From assembly GCA_050953725.1 (NCBI GenBank), contig JBMNNB010000001.1, forward strand, positions 434,001-498,000: DNA of 64,000 bases, written 5' to 3'. The notes under the pieces are model-generated. The model had not been told where the DNA came from, made no database searches, and was given only the letters and a program-made list of their open reading frames with translations. Made by a program: the position numbers and the translations under genes. The stretch is from DTU053 sp012520115. GTDB lineage: Bacteria; Bacillota; Clostridia; Oscillospirales; Acutalibacteraceae. Positions 8,763 through 16,890 of this stretch are shown here, one piece after another; position 1 is the first letter of the stretch, and each line of letters starts with the position of its first letter.

Positions 8763-9491
8763 ATGAAGATATCCGCAAAAACTGATAAGGGGCGTGTTCG
8801 CCCGGATAATCAGGACTCCTATGCCGTCGGCGAAATGACCGGTGGCGTGGCATGGGCCGTTGTCTGCGACGGAATGGGCGGAGCAGCCGGCGGATACATT
8901 GCCAGTACCGAGTCAGTGCGTATAATTTCAGAGCGGCTCGCTTCAACATATCGTCCGGGCATGAACGAAATTTCCGTAAAAAACATGCTTCTATCGGCTA
9001 TCAATGCCGCCAATGCAAACATTCACGACATATCCGCAACAAACAGCGAGTTTTCCGGCATGGGCACCACAGTCGTTGCCGCCATTGTTTGTGAGGATAC
9101 CGTATATATTGCCCATGTGGGCGACAGCAGGGCTTACATCATCAATTCAGACGGAGTCCGCCAGCTTACACGGGACCATTCGCTTGTTCAGAACCTTCTT
9201 GATGTCGGCAAGCTTTCCCCTAATGAAGCTAAAGAGCATCCATATAAAAATGTAATCACCAGAGCTCTCGGCGTTGATGAAACGGTTGAGGCCGATTTCT
9301 GCGTAGAGAGCTTTTCAGAGAGCGATGCGCTTTTAATCTGTACCGACGGTCTTACGAACTTCGTAAGCACCGATGACATACTAAAATCCACAGCCGACGG
9401 CAAGTTCTATGAATTCGCCGAAAGGCTTGTGACTGCTGCCAATAACAATGGCGGAGGGGACAACATCACCGCCGTGGTTATTTCGCATTGA
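8763..9491 (+). CDS. prpC: PP2C-family Ser/Thr phosphatase (PrpC/Stp)
   Basis: A 242-residue cytosolic metal-dependent phosphatase. Motifs in order: RPDNQDSY near the N-terminus, VCDGMGGAAGG at about 35, GMGTTVV, HVGDSRAY at about 120, ITRALG, ICTDGLTNFV and GGGDNITAVV at the end, which together supply the metal-binding aspartates. It is the partner that reverses phosphorylation by the PASTA kinase encoded 14 bases downstream. The start ATG lies 4 bases after the rlmN stop behind GGAGTGATG. Confidence 0.95.
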   Translation: MKISAKTDKGRVRPDNQDSYAVGEMTGGVAWAVVCDGMGGAAGGYIASTESVRIISERLASTYRPGMNEISVKNMLLSAINAANANIHDISATNSEFSGMGTTVVAAIVCEDTVYIAHVGDSRAYIINSDGVRQLTRDHSLVQNLLDVGKLSPNEAKEHPYKNVITRALGVDETVEADFCVESFSESDALLICTDGLTNFVSTDDILKSTADGKFYEFAERLVTAANNNGGGDNITAVVISH

Positions 9492-9505
9492 CAGAGGTGT
9501 AGCTT

Positions 9506-11806
9506 ATGGATAATTATTTAGGAAAGATACTCGGCAACCGATACAGAGTTCTTGAGCTTATTGGTGTAGGCGGCATGGCTATCGTTTACAGGGCCTATGA
9601 CAGTATCGACGACCGTACAGTTGCTATAAAAATACTTAAAGATGAATACCTTGCGAACGAGGAGTTCCGCAGGCGTTTTAAGAATGAGTCAAAGGCAATA
9701 GCCGTGCTTTCTCATCCTAACATCGTTAAGGTCTATGACGTAAACTTCGGCGACAGGCTCCAGTACATCGTAATGGAGTATGTGGAAGGCATTACCTTAA
9801 AGGAGTATATCGAGACAAAGAAGCAGATAGACTGGCGTGAGGCCGTGCATTTTGTCTCTCAGATTCTCAGAGCCCTCCAGCATGCCCATGACAAGGGCAT
9901 AGTCCACAGGGATGTCAAGCCCCAGAACATCATGCTGCTTCAGAACGGCACAATCAAGGTTACGGACTTCGGCATTGCACGCTTCTGCCGAGGTGACAGC
10001 AGGACCCTTGCGGCGGACGGCCCCATCGGCTCCGTACACTATATCAGCCCCGAGCAGGCAAGGGGAGACATAACCGACGACAAGGCGGATATCTACTCCG
10101 TCGGCGTAGTCTTATATGAAATGCTTACCGGCACCGTGCCCTTTAAGTCAGACAGTGCAGTATCCGTCGCCATTATGCAGGTGCAGGCAGAGGCAAAAAG
10201 GCCCACGGAGATTAACCCCTCCATACCTAAGGGTCTTGAGCAGATAACCATGCACGCAATGCAGAAGAACCCGCAGGAGCGCTATCAGTCTGCGGCAGAA
10301 ATGCTGCTTGACATTGACGAGTTCAAGCGCAATCCCCAGATAAGATTCGACTATTCATATTTTGTAGATACAGAGCCTACAAAGCACATCCCCGTTACGG
10401 GGCTGGGCGCAGTCGACAGCCCGAACGGCAGCCTGAATCCCGCTGTTGACGCAGACAGCGACATCGGCAGCGAGGAATTTGAGGAAGAGACCAAGAATAA
10501 GACAGTACCTGTGCTCACAGGCATAATGGTGGCCCTTGCCGCCGTTGTGCTGATTGCGGGCATTATTACCGTTTATAAGACAAATCTCTTCGGACTTAAA
10601 AAGGTCGAGGTGCCCAACTTCACCGACATGACCTATGACGAGGTCATTGCCAAATATCCCAACTGGAAGTTTGAAAAATCCCTTGAATATTCTACCCTGT
10701 ATGAGGAAGGAATAGTATTTGCCCAGAGCCCGGGACCAAATGAGAAGGTAAAGGCAAACACGGTCGTTAAGCTCTCGGTCGCAACAAGAGGCGAAACCAT
10801 ACAGATTCCCGTCTTAGAGGGCGACCAGTTCCCCGTAGCGGAAACAAAGCTGCGGCAGCTCGGCTTTACCGTTCAGGGAATTGAGCAGTACGAGCCGGAT
10901 ATGGAGGAGGGCATAGTAATAAAGACAAGCCCGGAGGCAGGCCAGTATGCCGCTTACGGCGAGGTCGTCTTTGTTTACTATTCGACTCAGGTCAACGCCA
11001 ACGTAATCTACGCCCCCAACACCGTCGGCAATACCCTTGCCGTTGCCAAGAGGCAGCTCGAAGCGGTTAAGCTGAGGGTCGGCAATATCACCTATGCGCC
11101 GAGCTCCGTTCAGCTTAAGGATTTTGTATTAAGGCAGAATCCTCCCGCCAGCTCGCCCATGCAGGCCAATATGACCGTTGACTTAATTGTCGGCAGCGGC
11201 GTACCCGAAAGCTCCAATGTCGATTTGTCCGTAAACCTTCCCAAGCTTGCATCGGGCTCCACCGCCAATGTTCAGGTCTTTATCGGCAACAGCCTTGTAA
11301 ACAGCTATAAGAGCGTGCTTATGGACGGCGGCACCTATGTGATAAATCTCTCCGGCAAGGGCCCGGACAACACATTCAAGATTTATATAGACACCCTGCT
11401 GCTCTGCGAGGGTAAGGTTGACTTTACAAAGGAGCCTGCGGAAATCACCGGCAGGAAGGATTATAAGATACTCCTTATGCCGAATGTGGAGAATATCCAG
11501 TACGAAAAGGCAATTGAAAAGCTCTCGTCAGCGGGCTTCTCAAAGGCCAATATCACGGCAGAGTATGAGTTTAACGACAAGGTTCTGACAGGCTATGTCT
11601 ATGCTCAGACCCCCGCCGAATCAAAGGGATATCCGGCAGACCAGAAGATAACCCTCTATGTTAGCCGTGGTCCCGAGCCGACAACGGCTCCTCCCACGAC
11701 CACAACCGAGCCGACCACAGCCCCTCAGACGACCGCACCGCCGGTCACACAGCCGCCCACCACCGCACCCGTACCCACAACAACCACTGAAAAAGCCGGG
11801 GACTGA
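9506..11806 (+). CDS. prkC: PASTA-domain serine/threonine protein kinase (PrkC/Stk family)
   Basis: The 766-residue kinase senses cell-wall fragments outside and phosphorylates proteins inside. The kinase domain (about 9-275) shows VGGMAIVYRA, catalytic HRDVKPQN, TDFGIAR and GSVHYISPEQARG. One membrane helix lies near 333-355 (VLTGIMVALAAVVLIAGII). The outer part has PASTA repeats beginning KVEVPNFTDMTYDEV, QIPVLEGDQFPVAE and VIYAPNTVGNTLAV, an intervening beta-rich section, a further PASTA-like repeat starting LLMPNVENIQYEKA, and a Thr/Pro-rich tail (TTAPPTTTTEP type). The tail resembles the linkers of two lipoproteins at 25676 and 27046. In prpC-prkC-rsgA order. Confidence 0.95.
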   Translation: MDNYLGKILGNRYRVLELIGVGGMAIVYRAYDSIDDRTVAIKILKDEYLANEEFRRRFKNESKAIAVLSHPNIVKVYDVNFGDRLQYIVMEYVEGITLKEYIETKKQIDWREAVHFVSQILRALQHAHDKGIVHRDVKPQNIMLLQNGTIKVTDFGIARFCRGDSRTLAADGPIGSVHYISPEQARGDITDDKADIYSVGVVLYEMLTGTVPFKSDSAVSVAIMQVQAEAKRPTEINPSIPKGLEQITMHAMQKNPQERYQSAAEMLLDIDEFKRNPQIRFDYSYFVDTEPTKHIPVTGLGAVDSPNGSLNPAVDADSDIGSEEFEEETKNKTVPVLTGIMVALAAVVLIAGIITVYKTNLFGLKKVEVPNFTDMTYDEVIAKYPNWKFEKSLEYSTLYEEGIVFAQSPGPNEKVKANTVVKLSVATRGETIQIPVLEGDQFPVAETKLRQLGFTVQGIEQYEPDMEEGIVIKTSPEAGQYAAYGEVVFVYYSTQVNANVIYAPNTVGNTLAVAKRQLEAVKLRVGNITYAPSSVQLKDFVLRQNPPASSPMQANMTVDLIVGSGVPESSNVDLSVNLPKLASGSTANVQVFIGNSLVNSYKSVLMDGGTYVINLSGKGPDNTFKIYIDTLLLCEGKVDFTKEPAEITGRKDYKILLMPNVENIQYEKAIEKLSSAGFSKANITAEYEFNDKVLTGYVYAQTPAESKGYPADQKITLYVSRGPEPTTAPPTTTTEPTTAPQTTAPPVTQPPTTAPVPTTTTEKAGD

Positions 11807-11815
11807 TTCTAACAC

Positions 11816-12703
11816 ATGAGCAAGGTTATCAGCGCCACAATAATCAAGGGCGTCGGGGGACTGTACACAGTCCTCACCGACGAGGGAAGCACCTTAGAGT
11901 GCAAGGCAAGGGGCATATTCCGCAAGGATAACATCATCCCCCTTGTGGGTGACAGGGTTATTATTGCCGATAAGGACGGCGCAAGGGTCATCGATGAAAT
12001 AACAGAGCGCAGAAACTTCCTTTTGCGCCCGGCTCTTGCCAACATCGACAGGCTTGTAATAGTGTCCTCGGTAGTTGAGCCGAGACCCAACCTCCTCTTG
12101 ATTGACAGGCTTACAGCGCTTGCAATATACAACGGCATCGAGCCGGTGATTGTGTTCACAAAAACCGATTTGGCGGATGCTTCTAATCTCAAAAGGATTT
12201 ATACCTCAGCCGGCTTTAAGGTGTTCTGCACCGGCCTCGGCAATGATGAAGATATTAAGGATATCATCGACACTCTGTCAAGCGGTATCTCCGCATTTGC
12301 GGGCAATACGGGCGTAGGCAAGTCCACGCTTATTAATGCGATTGAACCTTCTTTGAACCTTGCCACGGGCGAGATAAGCAAAAAGCTAGGCAGGGGCAGG
12401 CACACCACAAGAAGCGTGGAGCTTTTCCGCTTTAATGACGGCTTTATAGCCGACACGCCCGGTTTTTCCTCACTTGATTTTACGGGCAATGTGTCAATCC
12501 CGAAAGATGAGCTTCAGCATTGCTTCCCCGAATTTAAGGATTATATCGACGAATGCCGCTTCTCAGGCTGTGCTCATTTAAAGGATAAAGGCTGCAAGGT
12601 AAGAGAAGCTGCCGAATGCGACAAAATCCCCATAGAGCGTTACAGAAGCTATCAGGAGCTTTACTTGGAAGCAAAGCAAAAAGAAGACGAAAAGTATAAA
12701 TAG
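11816..12703 (+). CDS. rsgA: Ribosome small-subunit GTPase RsgA (YloQ)
   Basis: A circularly permuted GTPase that matures the 30S subunit. The 295-residue product shows an OB-fold start, then the permuted order G4-like VFTKTDLAD (about 114), G1 AGNTGVGKSTLI (about 161-171) and G3 DTPGFSSLD, ending in a zinc module ECRFSGCAHLKDKGC. Bacillus has rpe and thiN next; here the operon stops at a strong terminator instead, so those genes are elsewhere or absent. The ATG is 9 bases after the prkC stop. Confidence 0.95.
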   Translation: MSKVISATIIKGVGGLYTVLTDEGSTLECKARGIFRKDNIIPLVGDRVIIADKDGARVIDEITERRNFLLRPALANIDRLVIVSSVVEPRPNLLLIDRLTALAIYNGIEPVIVFTKTDLADASNLKRIYTSAGFKVFCTGLGNDEDIKDIIDTLSSGISAFAGNTGVGKSTLINAIEPSLNLATGEISKKLGRGRHTTRSVELFRFNDGFIADTPGFSSLDFTGNVSIPKDELQHCFPEFKDYIDECRFSGCAHLKDKGCKVREAAECDKIPIERYRSYQELYLEAKQKEDEKYK

Positions 12704-12709
12704 TTTTAA

Positions 12710-12740
12710 GCAGTCCCGGAAAACCGGGACTGCTTTTTTT
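12710..12740 (+). terminator. Rho-independent terminator of the prpC-prkC-rsgA run
   Basis: Perfect 10-bp stem GCAGTCCCGG (12710-12719) with CCGGGACTGC (12724-12733), AAAA loop, followed by seven T residues. Confidence 0.95.
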
Positions 12741-12753
12741 ATAAGCGCAAATG

Positions 12754-12788
12754 AAAAAACGGCAGGCCTTAAAACCCTGCCGTTTTTT
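12754..12788. terminator. Bidirectional terminator between rsgA and spoVM
   Basis: Stem CGGCAGG (12760-12766) with CCTGCCG (12776-12782), flanked by AAAAAA on the left and TTTTTT on the right, so it can end transcription from both sides. On the minus strand it lies downstream of spoVM. Confidence 0.85.
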
Positions 12789-12832
12789 GAGCCGAACCGG
12801 CGATTTAAAAGTTTGGATATGTAACAGTAGTT

Positions 12833-12925
12833 TTACTGTCCCGGCGCTGCCTGCTTTTTAATTCCGAAAATCAATCTCAGAATGCCCCTTAATAGCTTCG
12901 GACTTGTGATAACAACAACCTTCAT
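12833..12925 (-). CDS. spoVM: SpoVM-like stage V sporulation peptide
   Basis: A 30-codon ORF starting MKVVVITSPK with the amphipathic core KLLRGILRLIFGIKK and a short AAPGQ tail. Bacillus SpoVM is a 26-residue amphipathic helix that recognises the curved forespore membrane and anchors the spore coat through SpoIVA; clostridial versions share the SPK..RGILRLIFGIKK pattern. In Bacillus spoVM lies close to prpC-prkC-rsgA, the same neighbourhood as here though inverted. An SD-like GGGGG lies about 9 bases upstream on the minus strand. Sixteen bases separate it from the preceding small gene, so they likely form one transcript. Identification rests on the short sequence plus context. Confidence 0.8.
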   Translation of the reverse strand: MKVVVITSPKLLRGILRLIFGIKKQAAPGQ

Positions 12926-12941
12926 AAATTAACCCCCAACA

Positions 12942-13094
12942 TCAGTATCTGCTAAGTAAAAGACCGCACAAGAACACAATGATTGCAAGAATTATAACGA
13001 GATAATTCGACGGAAAGCAGAACGCCAAAAACAGCCCGGCGCCGAAGGCAATCAATATGGAGCCCATCTGTGTTCGCCTGCATCTCAAACGCAT
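12942..13094 (-). CDS. Small two-helix membrane protein, unknown function
   Basis: A 50-codon ORF with a basic N-terminus (MRLRCRRTQMG) followed by two hydrophobic stretches, SILIAFGAGLFLAFCF and YLVIILAIIVFLCGLLLS, separated by PSN, and ending RY. The start ATG at 13094 is preceded by GGAAGG about 7 bases upstream. It lies directly 5' of spoVM on the same strand, so a spore or envelope role is possible by association only. I do not recognise a named family. Confidence 0.65.
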   Translation of the reverse strand: MRLRCRRTQMGSILIAFGAGLFLAFCFPSNYLVIILAIIVFLCGLLLSRY

Positions 13095-13206
13095 CTCCTG
13101 CCTTCCGTTTTTATTTGTCTAATGTAATTATACGCAGACAAAAGCTCAAAGGTTCCATATTTTATATATTTATGCCTCAGAATCGGCCAAAAGGTTAAAA
13201 AATGTT

Positions 13207-13239
13207 ACAAAAAAGCTCCCCTTTGTTAAGGAGAGCTTT
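13207..13239 (-). terminator. Terminator of the rubrerythrin gene
   Basis: On the minus strand AAAGCTCTCC (13239-13230) pairs with GGGGAGCTTT (13221-13212) with one G-U pair, followed by TTT then GTAACATTTTTT. Confidence 0.85.
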
Positions 13240-13254
13240 GATTCAGTTGTCAGA

Positions 13255-13794
13255 TTAATAATTCTCTGCAAATACCTCAAAGAAGGCCTGAGGATGAGCG
13301 CAGGTGGGACATACAACGGGGGCAGCCTTGCCGACGTGCAGGTATCCGCAGTTTCTGCAGTGCCATACGACCTCGTTTGTCTTCTCGAAAACGATGCCCT
13401 GCTCAAGATTGCTTATGAGCTTGCGATAACGCTCCTCGTGGGACATTTCAACGGAGCCGACCAGCTTAAAGAGAGCGGCTATCTTTGTGAAGCCTTCCTC
13501 TCTTGCAACCTGTTCAAACTCCTTGTACATTTCGGTCCACTCATAGTTCTCGCCTGCTGCTGCGTCATGAAGGTTATCCATTGTTGAAGGGATCTTGCCG
13601 CCGTGAAGCTCCTTAAACCAGAGCTTTGCGTGTTCCTTCTCATTATCCGATGTCTCTGCAAAAATTGCAGCTATCTGCTCATATCCTTCCTTCTTAGCCT
13701 GTGAAGCATAGTAACCGTACTTAACTCTTGCCTGGGATTCGCCTGCGAATGCGGCCATCAGGTTGGCTTCAGTTCTGCTTCCTTTGAATTCCAT
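13255..13794 (-). CDS. rbr: Rubrerythrin
   Basis: A 179-residue non-haem iron peroxidase protecting anaerobes from hydrogen peroxide. The ferritin-like di-iron domain (about 1-140) supplies Glu ligands in FAGESQARVKYGYYA, SDNEKEHAKLWF and VEMSHEERYR; the C-terminal rubredoxin-like module has WHCRNCGYLHVG and CPTCAHPQAFFE with four Cys for one iron. Length and order are normal. It is transcribed alone, with SD GAGGAGGAAT before ATG 13794 and its own terminator. Confidence 0.96.
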   Translation of the reverse strand: MEFKGSRTEANLMAAFAGESQARVKYGYYASQAKKEGYEQIAAIFAETSDNEKEHAKLWFKELHGGKIPSTMDNLHDAAAGENYEWTEMYKEFEQVAREEGFTKIAALFKLVGSVEMSHEERYRKLISNLEQGIVFEKTNEVVWHCRNCGYLHVGKAAPVVCPTCAHPQAFFEVFAENY

Positions 13795-13856
13795 AGTTTT
13801 ATTCCTCCTCGAAATTTAGTGGATGTATTTAAACCGGTGAAAACCGATTACTACCC

Positions 13857-14600
13857 TTATGAGAAAAAGTGAACGTACAGTGCCTTGCCGCCAAAATACA
13901 GAAGCACCACGACTAAGGACGGGAGCATATTGCCCACCTTAAACTTCTTGCCGAAGCACATGTTTACTCCTATGCCGAATATAAGAGCCGAGCCGACTGT
14001 CGACAGTGCGCCGATGATTTCCTCAGTAAGCAGGGGAGACACAAGGCGGCTCAGCAGCGTAATAGAGCCCTGATAAATGAACATCGGAAAAGCCGAGAAG
14101 GCAGCGCCCTTACCCAGTGCGGAGGCAATAACCATAATGCTTATAAAGTCAAGAATAGCCTTTGTGTAAAGCATGGTCGGGTCGCCTTTCAGTCCGTCCT
14201 CAAGGGAGCCCACAACGGCCATTGCACCGACGCAGACGAGCAGAGTTGCGGAAACAAAGCCTTCTACAAAGGCTTCGTTCTTATCACCGGAGCTGAACCT
14301 CTTTTTGACCTTCTCGCCGATTCTCTCAATGCCGTTTTCAATGCCGACAAGCTCGCCTATAAGCGAGCCAATCACGAGAGACATTATCAACAGCATTATA
14401 TCTTTAGTTGCAATGGTGCCGTTTTCAATATAGAAAAGCCCCGAAAGGGTGCCCGATAAGCCTATGAAAATTACCGAAATTCCTATGGCCTGCTTGAGAA
14501 TATCCTGATATTTCTGCTTGAGATTCTTGTTTAAAACCACGCCTAAGCTGCCGCCTGCAAGCACTGCGACAGAGTTCACGATAGTACCGATACCAGTCAT
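13857..14600 (-). CDS. DUF554-family membrane protein (YdfK/YqgA type)
   Basis: A 247-residue polytopic membrane protein starting MTGIGTIVNSVAVLAGGSLGVVL, with repeated hydrophobic helices and the family-typical segments LIGELVGIENGIERIG and GPSLEDGLKGDP-like VGSLEDGLKGDPTML. Members of DUF554 are predicted transporters or channels of unknown substrate. The gene stands alone between rbr and yunB. Alternative calls are unlikely given the conserved start and length. Confidence 0.85.
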   Translation of the reverse strand: MTGIGTIVNSVAVLAGGSLGVVLNKNLKQKYQDILKQAIGISVIFIGLSGTLSGLFYIENGTIATKDIMLLIMSLVIGSLIGELVGIENGIERIGEKVKKRFSSGDKNEAFVEGFVSATLLVCVGAMAVVGSLEDGLKGDPTMLYTKAILDFISIMVIASALGKGAAFSAFPMFIYQGSITLLSRLVSPLLTEEIIGALSTVGSALIFGIGVNMCFGKKFKVGNMLPSLVVVLLYFGGKALYVHFFS

Positions 14601-14761
14601 TTAAAAGCCCCGTTCTAAATAATTAGCAATAAAAACCAAAACTGCGATTTAGAACATTATACCGCTTTCTGAACATCGGTGCAAGTGATTAATTGACTGA
14701 TATTTTCATAAAGTGACAGGACAAAAAGCCCTCAGATTAAGAGTATTAGCACAATTTCCAA

Positions 14762-14793
14762 AAATAAACCGTTCAGACGGAAATTCCGAACGG
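14762..14793 (-). terminator. Terminator of yunB
   Basis: On the minus strand CCGTTC (14793-14788) pairs with GAACGG (14774-14769) across a GC-rich loop, followed by TTTATTTTTGG. Confidence 0.65.
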
Positions 14794-14826
14794 CAAAGGC
14801 CTGCTAAAGTAAATCGCAGACAAATC

Positions 14827-15492
14827 TCAGTTAATCAGGTCCGGCCACAATGAATCATTCGGCCCCGCATAGATTTCGGGTACAAGGCCGACAATGACTG
14901 TTTCTGCAATGGTTATGTTCGTGGATGTCTCCGTAGAAGTGTTCACTCCGGGCATTATGGCATAGATGTATGTGGTTATCTCAAGCACAATCTGATGCCT
15001 TGTCTGGTTTATTCCCGCAGTTTCAAATATGTTCTTTATGGTGGCCGTCGTGCTGCCCGACAGTGTGATATAAAGATTGATTCTCGGCCCTCTGCCCGCC
15101 AAGGAATCAAGTCCGGTCAGGTTGCCGGCGGGAATGCTTACCCTGCGTCTGTCAACCTGACTTATGCCCTCGGTAATTGCGTTGCTGATATCGGATTTAA
15201 GCTGATTCATCTTAATACTGTCCGTCTTAATTGCGGTAATCCTTCCGCTGGCGTCCTTGTCCAGAGAAACCAGGTCGTCATATGTAAAAGAGGTCGCCTT
15301 CATCACATCCACAACGGCGTCATTTATTATTCTGATTGAGATGTTCTTTGCCTGGTTGGCGGCGAGGGTTTTTATCAGCGGACGGAGCCTTGCGTCAACA
15401 AGAAGAAAGCCTATCGCACCGATAAGCATAGTTACGATTATTTTGTAGAGAATCCTATGTAAGCGCCTTTTTGTGCTCAGTCGTCTGTTCAA
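14827..15492 (-). CDS. yunB: Sporulation protein YunB
   Basis: A 221-residue protein with one N-terminal membrane segment (IIVTMLIGAIGFLLVDA, about 18-34), the motif LRPLIKTLAANQAKN just after it, and SIPAGNLTGLDSLAGRGPRI in the middle, all typical of YunB, a mother-cell sporulation protein of undefined mechanism. It ends with the family's IAETVIVGLVPEIY segment. A TTG start at 15492 is supported by the SD GGAGGG 7 bases upstream. Presence of YunB supports endospore formation. Confidence 0.9.
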   Translation of the reverse strand: MNRRLSTKRRLHRILYKIIVTMLIGAIGFLLVDARLRPLIKTLAANQAKNISIRIINDAVVDVMKATSFTYDDLVSLDKDASGRITAIKTDSIKMNQLKSDISNAITEGISQVDRRRVSIPAGNLTGLDSLAGRGPRINLYITLSGSTTATIKNIFETAGINQTRHQIVLEITTYIYAIMPGVNTSTETSTNITIAETVIVGLVPEIYAGPNDSLWPDLIN

Positions 15493-15872
15493 GATGACCC
15501 TCCGACAAAATATTAAGACAAAGCGGACGAAATATCGCTCTTTACAGTATATGCGGTCAAGCTGAAAGTGTGCTAAAGAATTCTGTGAGTATTAGTTAAA
15601 ATTAAGAGATTTTTTTATCTGAAATGACTGTAAATCATGTACTTAACTGTATATTTATTCATTATTGATAATTATTTATGCAATATATTGAATAATAGGT
15701 CATATTTAAGGGAGAAAATTACAAAAATATTCACCTGCTGCTATATTAGCAGACAGAAGCCTTCAGGCGTATCCAATAATCTGGGAAATATCCAAGTAAA
15801 GGAATTAAGACATTAGTGTGACATCAGAGAGGATAAAATTATTAAATTTTCGTATATATAACGTTGTTTTCA
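15493..15872. other. AT-rich intergenic region upstream of the XRE promoter
   Basis: No ORF with plausible coding character on either strand. It contains an 11-base word (15779-15789) that recurs at 20784-20794 upstream of the peptide operon, each copy 84 bases before the respective -35 hexamer, and an imperfect inverted repeat CTGCTGCTATATTAGCAG at 15735-15752. Confidence 0.6.
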
Positions 15873-15901
15873 TTGACATTAAGAGGGCGGCATTGTATAA
15901 T
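15873..15901 (+). promoter_or_regulatory. Consensus housekeeping promoter for the XRE gene
   Basis: TTGACA (15873-15878), 17-base spacer, TATAAT (15896-15901): a perfect match to the sigma-A consensus at both hexamers. The start codon lies about 190 bases downstream, giving a leader of roughly 180 bases. Confidence 0.85.
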
Positions 15902-16090
15902 TACTCACAATGAAAACTTAAAAGGATAATGGCGGAATATTTTACTGTTGATACCGGTAAATTTACGCCGGCTCTTATCTTTTGAAAATTTATTGAGAAT
16001 TGCATTAATTTAGGAATGTCGAACTTAAATTAGGCATTTTGCTTTATTGGAAGGAAGCACCAAATACTGTTTTATCGGAGGTTGAAGGGC

Positions 16091-16384
16091 GTGGAGAAGA
16101 CGCTTATGAAAAACATCAACAAGGAACAGCTAACAGCAAATATGGCAGATAACCTGCCGGTTCTCAGGGCAAAGCTTGGTTTGACACAGGAGGAGCTGTC
16201 TATTCTTGCAGGCATTAGCAGGCATACCGTTATCTCAGTCGAAAGCAAGAAGAGAGAGCTGTCGTGGAGTACGTTCTTAGCCCTGGCGTTTATCTTTGCA
16301 AACAATGAGGCAACAGCAAGCCTTTTAAATATACTCGGCATATTAAACGAAGATCTCTATGAATACATAAAGGTCGTAAGATAG
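16091..16384 (+). CDS. XRE-family helix-turn-helix regulator
   Basis: A 97-residue protein whose helix-turn-helix runs LPVLRAKLGLTQEELSILAG then SRHTVISVESKKRELSW, the Cro/CI pattern. The C-terminal third (FANNEATASLLNILGI...) is unrecognised. The GTG at 16091 is chosen, 9 bases after SD GGAGG (16077-16081); the TTG at 16082 abuts the SD. It is monocistronic, with a consensus promoter and a strong terminator. Targets are unknown; its promoter region shares a spaced sequence word with that of the peptide operon at 20878, which makes co-regulation or cross-regulation worth testing. Confidence 0.85.
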   Translation: MEKTLMKNINKEQLTANMADNLPVLRAKLGLTQEELSILAGISRHTVISVESKKRELSWSTFLALAFIFANNEATASLLNILGILNEDLYEYIKVVR

Positions 16385-16419
16385 ATTTGCTTTCGCAACA
16401 ACTGAAACAGACTTTAAGG

Positions 16420-16455
16420 TTATTCAGATTTGAGAGCAAATCTGAATAATTTTTT
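16420..16455 (+). terminator. Terminator of the XRE gene
   Basis: Perfect 12-bp stem TTATTCAGATTT (16420-16431) with AAATCTGAATAA (16438-16449), loop GAGAGC, then TTTTTT. Confidence 0.93.
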
Positions 16456-16495
16456 AGCTTTTCGCTGGAAAAATATAATTTGTGTTTTTAAGATA

Positions 16496-16524
16496 TTGAC
16501 AACAAGTTCAAATGGTGATAATAT
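16496..16524 (+). promoter_or_regulatory. Promoter of the Arg-Arg-His tRNA genes
   Basis: TTGACA (16496-16501), 17-base spacer, TAATAT (16519-16524). The first tRNA starts about 54 bases after the likely start site. Confidence 0.85.
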
Positions 16525-16529
16525 ACTTT

Positions 16530-16557
16530 GGCAACGGTGACAGCCCGCACCGTTGCC
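16530..16557 (+). other. Hairpin at the very 5' end of the tRNA transcript
   Basis: Perfect 10-bp stem GGCAACGGTG (16530-16539) with CACCGTTGCC (16548-16557), 8-base loop. It begins at about the transcription start and has no U-tract, so it is more likely a 5' processing or stabilising structure than a terminator. Confidence 0.6.
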
Positions 16558-16583
16558 TAAAAATGCGTAGCGGCGCTGCACTT

Positions 16584-16660
16584 GCGCCAGTAGCTCAGTT
16601 GGATAGAGTGTTTGACTACGAATCAAAAGGTCGGGGGTTCGAATCCCTCCTGGCGTGCCA
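16584..16660 (+). tRNA. tRNA-Arg (ACG)
   Basis: A 77-base cloverleaf with acceptor GCGCCAG pairing CTGGCGT, T-loop GGTTCGAATCC, anticodon ACG in the loop CTACGAA, and encoded CCA. Confidence 0.97.
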
Positions 16661-16687
16661 GTTTCGCTTCGCATTTTTGAATTATAT

Positions 16688-16764
<77 letters not shown>

Positions 16765-16769
16765 CATAT

Positions 16770-16847
16770 GGTGGATATAGCTCAGTTGGTTAGAGTGCCA
16801 GGTTGTGGCCCTGGAGGTCGTCGGTTCGAATCCGATTATCCACCCCA
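16770..16847 (+). tRNA. tRNA-His (GTG)
   Basis: Acceptor GTGGATA pairs TATCCAC; anticodon GTG in loop TTGTGGC; CCA encoded. Base 16770 is the G at position -1 that is diagnostic for tRNA-His, facing a C discriminator. Confidence 0.97.
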
Positions 16848-16851
16848 TTTT

Positions 16852-16880
16852 AGCAAGTTTAGGCTTGCTTTTATTTTTAT
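16852..16880 (+). terminator. Short terminator after tRNA-His
   Basis: Stem AGCAAG (16852-16857) with CTTGCT (16864-16869) followed by a T-rich tract (TTTATTTTTAT). It separates tRNA-Gln from the three tRNAs before it, perhaps only partly. Confidence 0.65.
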
Positions 16881-16890
16881 AAGGGCATTT

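Noticed and set aside
16091..16384. Antitoxin of a toxin-antitoxin pair
   Set aside because: The XRE gene is monocistronic with its own terminator; no toxin-sized partner is adjacent on either strand.
16530..16557. T-box or terminator in the tRNA-Arg leader
   Set aside because: No T-box sequence, no U-tract, and it lies at the transcript's first base before tRNA genes.
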